Assembly (NCBI GenBank): GCA_028015205.1
Contig: CM051518.1
Coordinates: forward strand, 53,182,372 to 53,246,371
Reading direction: 5' to 3'
Source of the DNA: Mytilisepta virgata
Lineage: Eukaryota > Mollusca > Bivalvia > Mytilida > Mytilidae
Length of the DNA stretch: 64,000 nt
This document shows, piece after piece, positions 1-14,000 of this stretch. The translations under genes and the position numbers were made by a program. Position 1 is the stretch's first letter. Every line of letters begins with the position of its first letter. The notes beneath the pieces are model-generated. The model worked only from the letters and a program-made list of their open reading frames with translations, ran no database searches and was not told the DNA's origin.

Positions 1-2040
1 TTTGATAATGTTTTAATGTCGGTAAGTTGGATAGTCTCAAATTCCTCTAATGCTTCTTCGTCTATAGGATTAATCATATGGTCTGGTCCGTTTTCATCAC
101 GTTTCTGTAGAATCCAAGGATTTTCTTCATTTGTACTATCGTATGTAGTATCATTTAAGTCACTACTTAATGTTGTATCTACACTAACTTGTCTACCAGC
201 CTGAAATTTGTATTTGGGATAACTATCTCGTCTTGGTGGAGGAAAGAATACGACATATTCACTTGGGCTACGGATAAACGGTGGAGGTGACCGTAATCTT
301 CTTTCTGTTGGAGCGTCGGCGGTTTCTTTAAGCAATTTATCGACTGCGGTCTTAGAATCTGGAAGACGTATCCTTATAGATGATTTTCTAGAGTTTGTAT
401 GAAAAAATGTTGATGAATTAGAGTCACTGTTTGAAAATCCTGGCAGACATATGGATGAAACCGACTTTCCTTTAACACCCTTTTTCTTTATGTTATTATG
501 AAGGGCTAGGCTATTTCGTGAGTACGTGCTGGTAAACGTTACTCGGTATTTGTTAGCCTTCTCTGTACATATACCGTATTTTCCTAGCAATATATACAAG
601 TCTTTGCGGAATTGTTTTGTTATTATGACATAAAGATATGGATTTGCAAACGAATTTAATGGATAGAAAAACACAAGTAATATCTTCGAATTTGTTATAT
701 CAATCAACGGTAGTCCAGCAGACGCAGTAAGTCCGAAGAATGCTATAGGTGCCCAGCAGGCAAAGTTTGTGAAAACAAGCATGGCCATACGCTTAGCAAT
801 TGTTGTGTCATTATTTCGAACATTGGTTCGACTTCCTCTGACCTTGCAGTACATGTTAATATAACAACCACAGATACAAATGAAAGCTACCCCATTTATA
901 ACAAGAATTGAAACAACATAAGCTACATCTATGGCATCGTCAACTTTCATAGGCAAACAAATGCTCACGTGACCATAACCGCTTATTCCGACCAATGGCA
1001 AATGAGCCATAAACAAGGCATACAGCCATCCAAAAGCCATGAAGATTATTGCCTGTCTAATACGTAATCTTTTTGTAAGATGTATAGCGTGGCTAATGGC
1101 ATACCATCTCTCAAGCGTGATAATTGTCAGTGTAAATATCGAAAGTTCACAAGAAAATACCGTCAAAAATCCTGCTGCTTGGCATCCACCTTCATTCTGC
1201 CAAATCACAGCGTAATTGAAATATTCATTAAGTGTATGGGCATCTATTGATGCTAATAGCAAAAGGTACACACCCATCATTAAGTCAGCAAACGCCAAGT
1301 TACACATCAAGAATTTAGTAACCGACATTTTACTTCGACTTTTGATTAAAACTATCAGAACAACAGAATTACCAAACAAAGCAGCAAGTAGTACGATCCA
1401 AACAAATATTCGTAGCCAGTCATAACCCATTAGATCTTCACAAGGATTAAATGCATCCGGTTCCGGTGTACATATAACTTCTCGGTAATTTTTTACAACT
1501 TGTCCACAGTATGCCTTTAAAGTGTTTGTCGTATTTGGGGGGTGAGATACGTCATCAAAAAATTGTCCGTCCAACTTTCCTGTATCAATATGTTTCGATT
1601 TATTAAAAACAGACGGTGCTGCGTTTCCAAATCCAAAAATATTGCTAATGCCGTGAGAATGATTATAACCAAAGTGATCAACAAAACCATCTCTTTTTAC
1701 TCTATTATTATGTGAAAAATCATACATTGATGTGGAACTCTCTACCTGGTCCATGCCTGCTTTAGTGGTGCTCACTGTCGATCCAAAAGTTGACATGGAA
1801 CATTCTTGCTGAATTCGACGTTGAAATTCTACATAAGCCTTCCACTTTGTTGGATCTTGTTTCTCTGGGTTTTTGAATAAGCAGCAATGATGTGGATAGT
1901 ACAGTACCGCCATTTTGATTTTGTTAAAATGAATCACAGGAGGAAATTGTCGTAAAGTTTTTGTTCCTTTCAAGCGTAATTCTACAATATTAGCGAGGCC
2001 TTTCTTTGGTAAACTTTCGATCGAAGTGTAGGATAAGTCT
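1..2040 (-). CDS. LGR1: Receptor coding exon 9: last LRR, hinge, 7TM domain and cytoplasmic tail (partial)
   Basis: The acceptor (ttttattttccag) lies just above 2040, and the frame stays open to base 1. In order: last LRR (residues 236-268), hinge CC pair (287-288) then C315, a furin-type RVKR (348-351), sequons N361 and N404, hinge C413/C425/C435, TM1 about 446-468, TM2 478-500, TM3 521-545 ending in ERW, TM4 565-587, TM5 604-630, TM6 652-675, TM7 686-708 with NPYLY, then a tail of about 180 residues rich in Ser, Thr, Pro and Arg. FSHR/TSHR signatures include MCNLAFAD in TM2, WYAISHA after ERW, SICLPM in loop 2 and IAKRMAMLVFT in TM6. The stop codon and any PDZ ligand lie outside the window. 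Confidence 0.95.
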
Positions 2041-5000
2041 CTGGAAAATAAAATGAGTTTTATTTTAAATTTAAACCTTCTTATATCTTTTGAACGTTTC
2101 GAAAACTATAATGTACAATTTTCAGCACGCTTTGCAAAAATTCTATCTGTTGTTCAACTATACGAGAAGGTTAGATTTTTGAAGTTTTGGAAAAGAAATT
2201 TTGCGAGCGCAAGAGTTCGAAAACAGAATTCAGGCTCATGGCTCTAGATCTAGGATCACAAAACAGTTCCTGTTTCCACCCGATCAATCAAAGGTTGCTT
2301 ATTTATTCAAATTCCGATAACGCTTTTTTGTTTGTTTCTTCTTCTTAATACCGACACATAAGTAAAGTACCTGTCAGTTTTTAATACTTTCGTGCACTAA
2401 TGGTTCAAACTTTTGTACAAGAAAGACATATGATCACAGATCCTAATGAATTTGCGCGAATCCAAATAGATTGTTGATGTTCTAAATGAGTCTTATGTAA
2501 ATAAAAATCAGTTACAGAATTAAAAAAAAGAAGATTTTCTGTATGAATCTATATAAGACCTGTTGCACCAAGGATTTTTATAAGGATTTACATGTAAACT
2601 AATCTTTTTTATGTCTTATCACATCCTTAAAGTTGTATGTCTTGAAATGAAATGAAATTATTTTCTCACTTCTGATCTCTCATAGTTTTAATTGTAATTC
2701 GTGCAGGCAACAGGGATAGGAGGCTTCTGTTTTTATTTTCCTTTCATCTATTCATTTAAAACAAAATGTACAATGTTATTTGCAACAAATACAATTACAG
2801 TAATTGCTTGGTTGATAGTTATGCATATTCATTGTCTTACAGCTGGGGTTTTGAAAGGTACACAAAAAAAATAAAACAGATTTTCTATTTCTGTGAAATA
2901 TACAATTACTTATCCGGGTCTTTATATTTGGCCCTTTCATAGATGTGGCAGTTGTCTTATTTGTCGACACGACGAGCGTGTATGGTATTCGACGATAACG
3001 TAACTTTTTTATCAGTTCAAAGTTGAAGAGAAAAAAAGGATATGTATAACATGTGATGAAGCTGGATGAAATGCTATACATCTGAAAAATACCAACAACA
3101 ACAAAAAAAGACTTACAGTTTTTCTAATTTTTCAATCTCATCAAATGCATTTTCACCTAGTTCTGTCAAAGATGGATTTCTCTGGAGCTGTCTGTAATCC
3201 ATAAAAATATGACAAAATAGTATAAAAAGTGTTTATACGAACTGACATTCAATATAAATAATACCTTCCCTGATAAGCGAAAAAAAATTGGCTGTGCATG
3301 GCTTTATTGTACAACAGAAACAACTGAACACGTTACAAAAATAAAGTGTTGTTCTTCATCTTGAAATTCACTGCAATATCTTCAAGAATGAGCATAATGC
3401 TCAAAGACCAAGACAACAAGTAATTTCATTATAAGCGATAATGCTTTATATTAACAGATACTCGCTATATAGAATGCCCCTCTTTACTATAATCATGGGC
3501 GGTTGTATCAATCGACAAAAAATAAAACTCAGAAAGATATCGTTATAATATATCAAAAAAATTGTAACATTTATTTTATATGCTTACATTTATGTTGATC
3601 ACTTTTGGGGTTGAAATTATATTCAAGCCATCTGTCACAATTTCGATAAAAATGTAATTAATACAGAAATTATATTCTAGTTCATAAGATATCCATTACT
3701 TATTATACTCTTGTTGAAAATGGACAAAAATTAGATAGAGAATTCTGCTACAATGTATGTTATATCAGAAGGTTTCAAAATAGCTTTTTCCTGAGACACA
3801 TGTATAAGTGAAAAACGGCTCCATTCAGATGTGTGTGCATGTTTTCTGTCTCAAAAGCTAGTACGTCTTGATTGAGGGTCACAAGACAAAATTTTTGAAG
3901 TAATCTTTAAAACACATTTTGTATTGTCATACATAAAATAAATCTTACAGGTTGACAATCTGTGACTTGTAAAAAGCAGCATTATGGATCTTCCTAAGTT
4001 TGTTGTTGTCTAATTTTCTACAAAAACAATATATTTCTATTGCAAAAGAACAAGAAGAAAACATATTTAATTCTGCAAACAGTTTTTTATAGCTTACTTT
4101 AAAATAACAAGTACAAAAATCGAACGAGAAACCACAAAACCATATAAACTTCCTTAATTATTGACATGAATTATAACAAATGTTCTCGAAGACTTTTGTC
4201 TCCTTAAATATTAAATGTTTTCTTTTGAATTATGGTTTTTTTACTTCATAAATGCATTTTGAAAGTTAATGCTATTTAACACGAACATGTATGCTAGTGT
4301 ATTGCTATGCAACCAAAAAATGAATAATTACACGTCAATGTTTATCACTAAATCCAGATATCCAGTACATATTTTTATGCTGGCGGTGTCATTACGATAG
4401 AAAGTATCGGGAATTATAATAATTTTGTTTGAAAGAAGTAGGGGAATTTTATTAGCAAATAGCGGCAATTATAAAATGTTTGTTTTGACACCATGTTATG
4501 CCAATAAATCCCAGTTAAATAACCATATCATGAGGATAGTGTGAATAATCCAAAGCATACAGCTTTTATGTTAATCATCGCTGAGATAGTGATCGTGTTG
4601 GGATTTGCAAGGACATCCATCCAGCTTTAAAATGAGTTATTCTGCTATATCTTATAAGAAATTCCAAAACATTTTCTCCATGCATCAATCTCATCCAAAT
4701 GGGAACCACTACCTCATTTATCCGCGTAGATCTGTTTATTTACTCGTATGAAGTAAACTCTGACGTCAACAGATTGTAATATTTCTGCTTATCATCTATC
4801 AACTTGTAATTAAAAATTAAGTATACTGCAGGTATATTAAGGATGCTGGCGGGTCATGTTTTGGTCTTTTTGTCAGATTTTCTGAATCCTCGGGTTTTAT
4901 CCATTTCTTAAACATGAAATTTTTTGCCCATGATCCCCGCACTTTTTCTTTTATAATTCAATCATATATACCTTAAAATGGTATTTGACAAAATTTTAAG

Positions 5001-8000
5001 GAATCCTTTTTATTTTTTCATACATTTTTGAGAGACTGAAGTTGTCAATGCAAAGACAATGAAAAATCCAGAGAAAACCCATTTCCTGCAAATTTCCAAG
5101 GCCTTGTAGCTCTAAAAGCAGCACATGAACCTACATTTTATTCTTGCTTATTTGTTTACTATTCATATGTTCTCTCAAACTAAAACACCTTTTTCAAATC
5201 CTATTTATTTCCTATTAGACCAGCGATCATCCTTAAAGTTCGTATTTATTTCCACAAATAGAAAATGAAGAACATTAAGATTCTCCATGTACGTGCAAGT
5301 TACCATTGGTTTTCGAGAGAGTTGATTACTGTTTTCATGAAACCTTTTTAACAGGATTTAAAAAGTTTAAGTTAATGTCTTAAAGCTTTCTGTTGTTCAC
5401 GAAATGAATGACCATAACCAATGAAAACTTCTACTTTTACTAACATGCTATAATATCCTTTATACAGAGAACAAACTACGGTCTCTTCTTGGACATTTGG
5501 ATAATTCCTAGTTTTAATATTAATTTGTGTTTTTTAATACTATTTACAATTATTCTGGAATCAGTTTGGACTATTAATACTCGCTAATTCTAATTTATAA
5601 AATCTGAAAGAAAATTTGTAAAATTATACTTACAACTCGTTTGTTTTGACACTAAGAAAGGCGTGCTCTTTCACTTCTTCTATTCGATTATTAGAAAGAT
5701 CACTGAAATGGAATATTTAAAAACCCCAAAAAATGAAATTACATGTACAATACAAAAAGGGAACTGCAACAGTTTTGTAAATTGATTTCTATTATCAACA
5801 GAAAATGCAGTAGAATCTGTTCTTAGATGTCACCTGTTTTGGTCATTTTGGAATTTGAATTTTCTGTCTTTCGTCTTGGGTTATTATTTTGGCTGTCAAC
5901 ATTTTAGGCCAAAAGCACAACGGATATGTATTAAATCGACGAAATGTGCACATGTTATGCATCAAAATTGGTATCATGGAATAATTATTTACTACTTCGG
6001 AGTTACGTTTTTTTTTCATTTGAAACAAGTCAAACGGAATACCAGAACACCAGAATGCAATACTTTGACTGTAGCTAGTAAATATTCAATAATGAACTAA
6101 AAGCTTACGACCTACATCAAGATCAACCTTGTCCATAGTGCTGACATAAGTGGTATAACTGTTGCCATTTACACACACACAGGAAAAATATCAATATGTC
6201 ATAAAATGAAACTATTGGAAAAGTGTTCCTATGAAAAAACTTACATCAATTGCCAACACAAAAAGTAAAGAATAAGAAAAAACGCATTTACCAAATTCAT
6301 TTAATCGTGTTACCTTTACCAGGCAACATAAATTTAATTAAAAGTGTTTTGGATAGTCAAAATTCAAAAGTTGTAAGTTATAAAACCAAAACAGAATCAT
6401 TGTAAGATCAGCTCTACAATTATTTTTTTTTTAGGTTTTTCTTTACCATCCATTCTATTTTACAGTTCTAATTTTTTTTTAAACTTTGATGAATACATCA
6501 GGCAAATCTTCAATAAAAATATGCATTTTAATGTCAATCATTTATACCACGGAACTGCACTTAATACTTACATTTCTCGTAAGAAGCTATCGTAATTGTC
6601 ATTTAATGTGACAATACTATCCAGATTAGGCACGCTTGTCAATCCACTATGATGAATACGTCTGAAGGAGAAAGACATTAATTAATTATAAATTTGCAGT
6701 TTGGAAAAAAACTTAATGTAATAGCTACAATGGTAAATATTTTTTAGTTAGACTACAGACACTTTTATGTGTGATAATGATCTAGTTTCGTGTCCCAAGA
6801 GACACCAAAGATAATGGCAAAAGACATTTGGAGAGAGAAAACAAATTATTTAAAACATCAAAATATCTCTGTGCATATATCAAACCCGTTTTTTAGAGGT
6901 TGTTTATAGAGTTGCCCCGAGACAATGGCTATAGTCAGAGGAAAGACGAGGACAATCCCACACAATTTCAAAGATAATAACAAAAATTAACTCGTTAAGT
7001 ATTATATTTAACCAAAACATCGACATAAAATCTGTTTCAGCAATTTGTTTTCTTTCGTGTTACAATTTTATTGTTACAAGAATTACCCAATGAAACATAA
7101 ATATACAAATATAACGTATTTCATTACAATTGAAAACATCGTACCATGGAAGTCCCAGAAAATGGCCGATTATTTTACCCTACTTCATCACATAAACTGG
7201 TGTTATAATATACCAAAAAACATTAACAACAGAAATATATCTTTTATTTCTTATTCATGACAGTAAGCATGGAACTTTAAAATGGAGCAAAGAATTAGTT
7301 TTTAATTGTTTTATATGAGAAGTATATTTAGTCACCACCGTGGAATAACCAAAAAGATATAAATTTTGTAAGTGTCTGTTGACTCAAGGATTTAAATAGT
7401 AGACTACACATGATTTAAATCCTTGGTTGACTATAGTTTCTTAGTGTCTGTAATCTTAACTTAGTACCAGATCTTTATTGATTGCTGAATATATTTAATT
7501 TGAGCTAAATGAAAATAAAATTAATTAACCCCAGTATACCCCACCAACTCCACATACTATTCTGTACACACATTATGTTCCTTTACATGCAAATCTTTTG
7601 CGTATGCTTAGAAATAATAATCAAAACAGTAACGGAACGGGAACCAATCACGGAACTCGGATCATGGATATTTTGGGTTTATTAAATTAAGCTACGAAAA
7701 TTAAAGCAATTTCTATATGAAATTAGAAAGTATATTATATGCCCTAACTATTTATTACTATATAATAAAAAATTCTGACGATCGTCGACTCGGAGGTAAA
7801 ACGGCCAGAAAATATCAGTCTGCAAATTTAATAATATAGATATTATTTTTAAGAGTAGGAATTAGAAATTCTGTCACCGTTACTGAGACGGTCAGGCTGT
7901 ATTTTTTAGGCATTGGAAAGTGAACGTCTGAATAACTTCATTGTAATTCGAATTTTAAAACCTTTCGTAGGTTTTTTTTTTATTTTATAAAAAGATGCAA

Positions 8001-11000
8001 GAACAATTATTCCCTTTGGAACATCGGAATCCTTCATCTATTGACGTAGTATTATCGTATACTTTTTTAAGGTCATATTCCAGTTTCGTAAACCTAGAAG
8101 GATCATTCGAGTTTCGAAATTCGAAATTCGACATTCGAAATCCGACATTCAATATATGAAATTCGAGATTCCAAATTCAACATATACAATAACCAATCAG
8201 ACGAGAGCTTCTAAGTTGTGAATAGTATTTGGCCAGTGAAATGTCATTTAGGTGTTGGAGATAACTATAAATAAAACATTGATGCTATTTTTTTTATCTA
8301 TTCACATAAACTCGTTTATAAGTTATTAATTGAGAATTTTAAGAATTAGCTATTAGTAGAATATTCTTAGTAGAGTTATCTTAATTTTCTGGATTTATGA
8401 GTTCTTATAAGCTCACATGGTAGTAGATACACCAATGTTCTATTTATAGTACACAGTAATTTCCAGAAACTGTAATTAACAACTAAACGTATTTATAATT
8501 ATACACATGTTTACTTCATCAAACTAGAGCATTTCTTTAATAAACAAGAAATCTATTGATGTAAAGATAAGCAAAGATTTCTCCTAAAAGTATTAAAAAT
8601 TGTAATTTAAATATTACGAAAAAAAAACATTGGAAGAACATAATTAAATTGATGCATTATTTGTATATTGCATATCCCCAAGCGTGAAAAGATATTTCAT
8701 TGGCCAAATACTATTCACAACTGAGAAGCCTTCCTCTGATTGTTAATTCTGTAAGCTGAATTTCGAATCTTGAATGTCGGATTTCGAATTTCGAACTTCG
8801 GATATTGAATCTCGAATTTCGAATTTGGCACGATCCTTCTGGGATTTCGCAGGTTCCAAAATTATCAGTTAATTTCCATATTTGTGCTGTCTTGTCCTTT
8901 TTTGTAATATAGAATATATCTACATGCAGGTATTCCTTTTGTTTTCGCTTATTGAATGGGCTCAGCTAGTTGTACAAAATTTACATTTTTTAATAATAGT
9001 TTTCACCATTTCTATTACTTTATTCCAACTGTTCTTTAAACGTTTGATGTTTTCACGCCTCTCATAGATTACATGGAATAAAGTGTGCCAGTAGTTCGGG
9101 ATTGTTCTAATACCTTTGAAGAAAAGGGCCAAAGTCATAGATCATTTACTATGGTACACAAGTTACCTGATGATGCACCTGTATATGCACAATTAAAAAA
9201 GGATACAGTTCTTCAAACAAGAAAATATCCCATCTTTCATGAATTAATCATTACAATTCGAATTTTTAGTTACTCCTTGTACAAAAAGAAACAATACACT
9301 TTTACTTATTGCTTTTTGAAGAAAAGCAACTCGTTTGTTTTTATTTTTAGTAAGATCAAGGGTATTCCGATACTAGGCATGGAAGTGGCACTGCCGTATA
9401 CGTATTAGAGCTGTTTGATGTATAATATTAGACAAAAAAAATATCAATTTGATTAGTTTTGAATAACAAATTACATTATATAGTCCAATAGTCAGAAATA
9501 ATGTATGAGAAATGATCTGAAAGTCAATTTGCAACCTATCCTCTATAAAAAAAAGTTTCCATAAAAAATGTCCTCCCACAATACTCATTTTTTAAGTAAA
9601 CCTTTATTAAGTAAATTATTTGAATTTGGATTTGAAAAACCTAAATACAAGTTAATAAAATTAATTTAGAATGTTACTGATTAATAAATCATACGATATT
9701 TTACTCTTTTGCGGAACCGTTAACATTCATTTAATTTACGGAAAAGGATGAACCAACTATGAAATCGAGTCAAATTCCTGCATTAATACTAGATCAACAT
9801 TACATAATATTTTATTGAACTTGTACTTTCGTAGAAATATTAATATTTTTGTTTTAACGATTATTTACAACGGACGATTTAATATCTTAAATATTTAACC
9901 TCAGATTAATATAAAGTATCAATATCAAAACAAAATGTCTTAAATATGAGTTTCAATTTTTGTATATCTACAAAGTTAAATTAGTATTTTCCAATTTGAT
10001 AAGGAGAAAAGTATGCAGAAACATTAAAGATATGGACGAGACAAAAATCCTGCAAAACTGAATACAAGCTACTACACAATAAAGCACGTGTCGTTACAAT
10101 CCTTTTATGGAAAACACCAATCTCCACCAATAAACTTTAATTTTGGCAGCCGGGGTATTTCTTTTTCAATAATATAGTCAAAAATCTTACATTGTTTCTA
10201 GACTCTGAAACATTCCAAATACACCCGATTCTATTGTCTGAAGGCCATGACATCTTACTATAACTCTGCAAGTAGAAAAGAAAGGAAATTGGTGTACAAC
10301 AATCAAAAATCATAAAAATAAAATAAAACACATTTTACACAAACAACAATATTTTCATGAATTTTAAATCGATAACAAGGAAAATAAATGGAAATGGGTT
10401 TCAAAGAGTCAACACCTTTTTATTTTTATTTTTTACATGCTCGTGATCAAGACAATATTGGTTGAAACGTTGGGTATTTTTAATTTTTAAGTTTGTTTGT
10501 TGTTATTTTTTTTAGATTTTATATTTGGTTTTTTCGATCTGTGTATTTTTTACATTTAAGTCGTTTTATGCCCCTTTTGACAGCTCACCATTTCCATTTA
10601 TTTTCCTTGTTATCTATTGTTGTATGAGCTGTTTCGCAACATACTTAGTTTTTTTAAAGCTTACATCGCTTACTACTAGCAATTGTGGTTATTATTATAC
10701 AAATCTTTTGCCTTTTCACTTCCTAAGCTTCTTATCAAACTTCGCAAAAGTTTGGTATACAAAATTTAACAAAAATGAAAAAAAAAAATAATAATAAATG
10801 AAAGAGCACAAAACTCTGAACGAGCCTAAAAATAACATTATGAATACAAAGCTCTATACCGGCCTAATTAGAACAGAATGTTTGATGTTAGGCCAACTTT
10901 GCATGTCCTTACGATGAAACCTTTATTGATAAGTAACCAAAAACTACATAAATAGACTTGTTGATAAACTTTTAAGGATAGTCATTTGACACAATTCATC

Positions 11001-14000
11001 TAATAGTCTGCGTGCACACATTTTGCGGTCTAATCTACATGTCACTTCGCAGTGTAATGTCTCGACTAACTAATTGAATGGAACAAAATATTAATGTTTT
11101 CATTGACAGGCATCGTCAATCGTCAGTATTTTTCTAAACACTGCTTCGGGTATAAAAAGTGTATTCAATTTCGCAATCGAACTGTCATTTTTGAGTAACC
11201 CAGAAACGAGTTGACAAAGTGTGATGCTTAACATATAAATTGACATTAATTTTACTTCTCTGACAGTTGTGGGATGACAAAATTACAGTATGTGTTTATG
11301 ATAGAAATGTTAAAGAATCTGTTAACTGAATGTCATTTGTAATATTCTTACTGAAAATGTCTAATTCTAATGGAACGTGTGACATGTTGTTAGACAATTA
11401 AATACTGATGACTTCTCCAAACCGTCTGAATAGGACTTGTTATTGGAAATGCATCCTAAAATAGCTATAAATTACAGACATTGTCGTTTAGATTCCAGAA
11501 TCATAGAATTTTCATGAATCATGATCAAATAGTTCAAATTTACAAATTTTGTCAAATGTCACATATTTTAAGGAATTGATATATAATTGAAGAATATTTT
11601 AAGCTGAAGCCAATTTTTAAGACTTGTCGCTACAAACTGTAATTTCAAGCCTTAGATACACAGAAGATGATTTATCAAATGTCAAAAAATACAATAATTT
11701 AACGGTTTTATGTCATTATCTTAAAAATTTAACAGGATTTTTTGAACTATAATTTGATAGGAACTGTACTAACATCTAAATACAGTTTTTTTTTTTTACA
11801 TAAACATATATCAGAGTAAAACAGTAATTTAGGAGATTCATGATACCAAAAAACCCAGAACTTTAAAAGACGTATTATTGCTACTGAAATATTTAGTACT
11901 CTAGAAATGAAACCGAAACGGAATCTGCACTAACCCATGTTAATCTTGATTTGGTTAAAAATGTGTTTATGCATTATGAAATATAAAGATGACTTTCTGA
12001 TTTTGTTTCAAAATTATTCATGCAGTATGAGATTTCAAGATGAAGAAAGTAGACGCCACTGATCCGGGACTTCTAGGCGAGACTCGCGTGCTGAAAAACA
12101 CGTCAACTCCCGCCACATCCTATATATTTCCGTACCAGGCCCCCATACTAAACTTTGATTAGTGATCTCAAAGCACAAATGTTTGGGTTTGACTTGGTAC
12201 AGACAATGATTTTTTTGTGCTATTGTTAATTTTTGATACTAGTATTTGTTGGACCATTTATTGCTTGTCTTGGGATGAAGGCCACAAGACAATCCCAAGA
12301 TGCTATCAATCTTTTCCTAATATAGTTTTATTAACGCGTACTGCATATCCTTTAATTTTGATATATTTCTTTACAGAAAATATACGTGATTATGATTCTA
12401 GTTTATTATTCTCTTAACGACAGATTTATACGGTATGTAAAATTGATGTTAAGTTTAGAAATCTTCTTCCTCAGCACAACAGCAGAAATTGAAATCAAAA
12501 CAGGAATAGTAACAAAACTGGTGACCAATGACAAACACGATTTCTACATAACACCGTCTACAATGACGTAATGACGTTTCCTTATTTTGACGTCAACTTA
12601 TTTGGACGACGATGCATGAGTTATATAGCGTATAACGTCATAGTAGATATCTTTTTTTATGTCAGTGGTTTCGAATATGATTACTGTTTCTGTTTTGATA
12701 CCTGATTTATAAGATATTTTGACGGATTTTTATACCCGCACTTTCGAATGAAAGTTCGGGTATATTGTCGTTGCAGTCGTCCGTCCGTCTCTCACACTTT
12801 CTCCTCCTTCACTTTTGAATTTTTACCATTTTTTTAGCCATATTGTTGCTTACCAACTGCAGATGCGCAATAAGGTTTTGGAATTCCATTTTTTTTAAAA
12901 GGGGGATGGCAGGGACGAAAAAGGGCCAAATTATACAAAGAGCCTTATGACGCGAACTCCTCTGTCATTTTTGAATTTAAACAATTTTTATTGTTGCCAT
13001 ATTGTTGCTTACCAACTGTAGATGCGCAATAAGGTTTTGGAATTCCAAATTTTTTAAAAGGGGGTTGGGACTGACCAAAAAGGGCCGAAACAGAAAAAAA
13101 GCATAATTACTAAAATAACTATGTTATATTGTTGCTTGCTAACTGCAGATGCCCAAAAGGTTTTGGAATTCCAAATTTCTAAAAGGGGGCCTGGGAGGGA
13201 GCAAAAAGTGTCAAAAGTTAAATTACAGTAAAAGTGGGTTGTCATATATCTCTGCAAAGGTTATTTGTTACAGATGCAAACTGTAATGCAATGGAAACTG
13301 AAAATGTTAAGAATGTTTGTTTACAAATAAATGTGGGGTGCGGGTATATCTGTCGTTCCGACAGCCCCTAGCTCTAGTTTTTTCATTGTTAAGGGAAACG
13401 TGAGGGTCCAATCAGTAATCGTAATTACAAGATAAAGAGCATCGCACATAAGTAAACAGACCAGAACAAACGAATTACCAGACAAAAAATTTAATAATAC
13501 TGTAAGCATATATAATATATGTTCAATGCATCCACATCCACTATACCTCCTTACCACAACAAGAACTAAACTATTACAGTACTCACATGACTTTTAAATA
13601 TTTGAGACCATCAAAACATGTCGGCTTTAGTGTTTCCAACAAACAGGGTGTTTTCTCAAGATCTCTGAAATATCTAAATAAACAAGATTTTAAATTAGTT
13701 GACGGGTCTATCTTATTCACGTCTTTAGGTAAAATTCGAGAGTGGATTTTATCTTTTTTCTGTTTCGCTTCCAAAACTGTTTACATTTCTGTGATAAAAT
13801 TAAGATGTATATTAGACACTTTTCATATATCATTCCAACTCTAAATTGTCTATATTCCGGGGTAATTATACAACTTTTCCAATTATTTCAAGAATACTTA
13901 CATTTGACTAACTTTGGGAAATGCTTCAAATGCATTTTCTGAAACCACTCTGATAGATGTTCCACTCAAATATCTGAAAACAGAGAAAATTTTCTTATAA

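Larger units (their letters stand above)
10266..13586 (-). other. Receptor intron 3
   Basis: 3321-bp intron. It contains a cluster of CRE-like sites (12564-12640) and a composite tandem/inverted repeat (12731-13378). The remainder (10266-12560) is AT-rich; the ORFs there look like chance. Confidence 0.85.

Noticed and set aside
9085..9408. 107-codon ORF whose first third looks protein-like (VHKLPDDAPVYAQLKK)
   Set aside because: It starts with GTG and its second half is low-complexity Phe/Tyr/Lys. It might be a gene fragment, but no homologue or junction supports it.
12731..13378. Possible CRISPR-like array of spaced repeats
   Set aside because: Only three diverged long units in a eukaryotic intron, with no cas genes and no regular short direct repeats.
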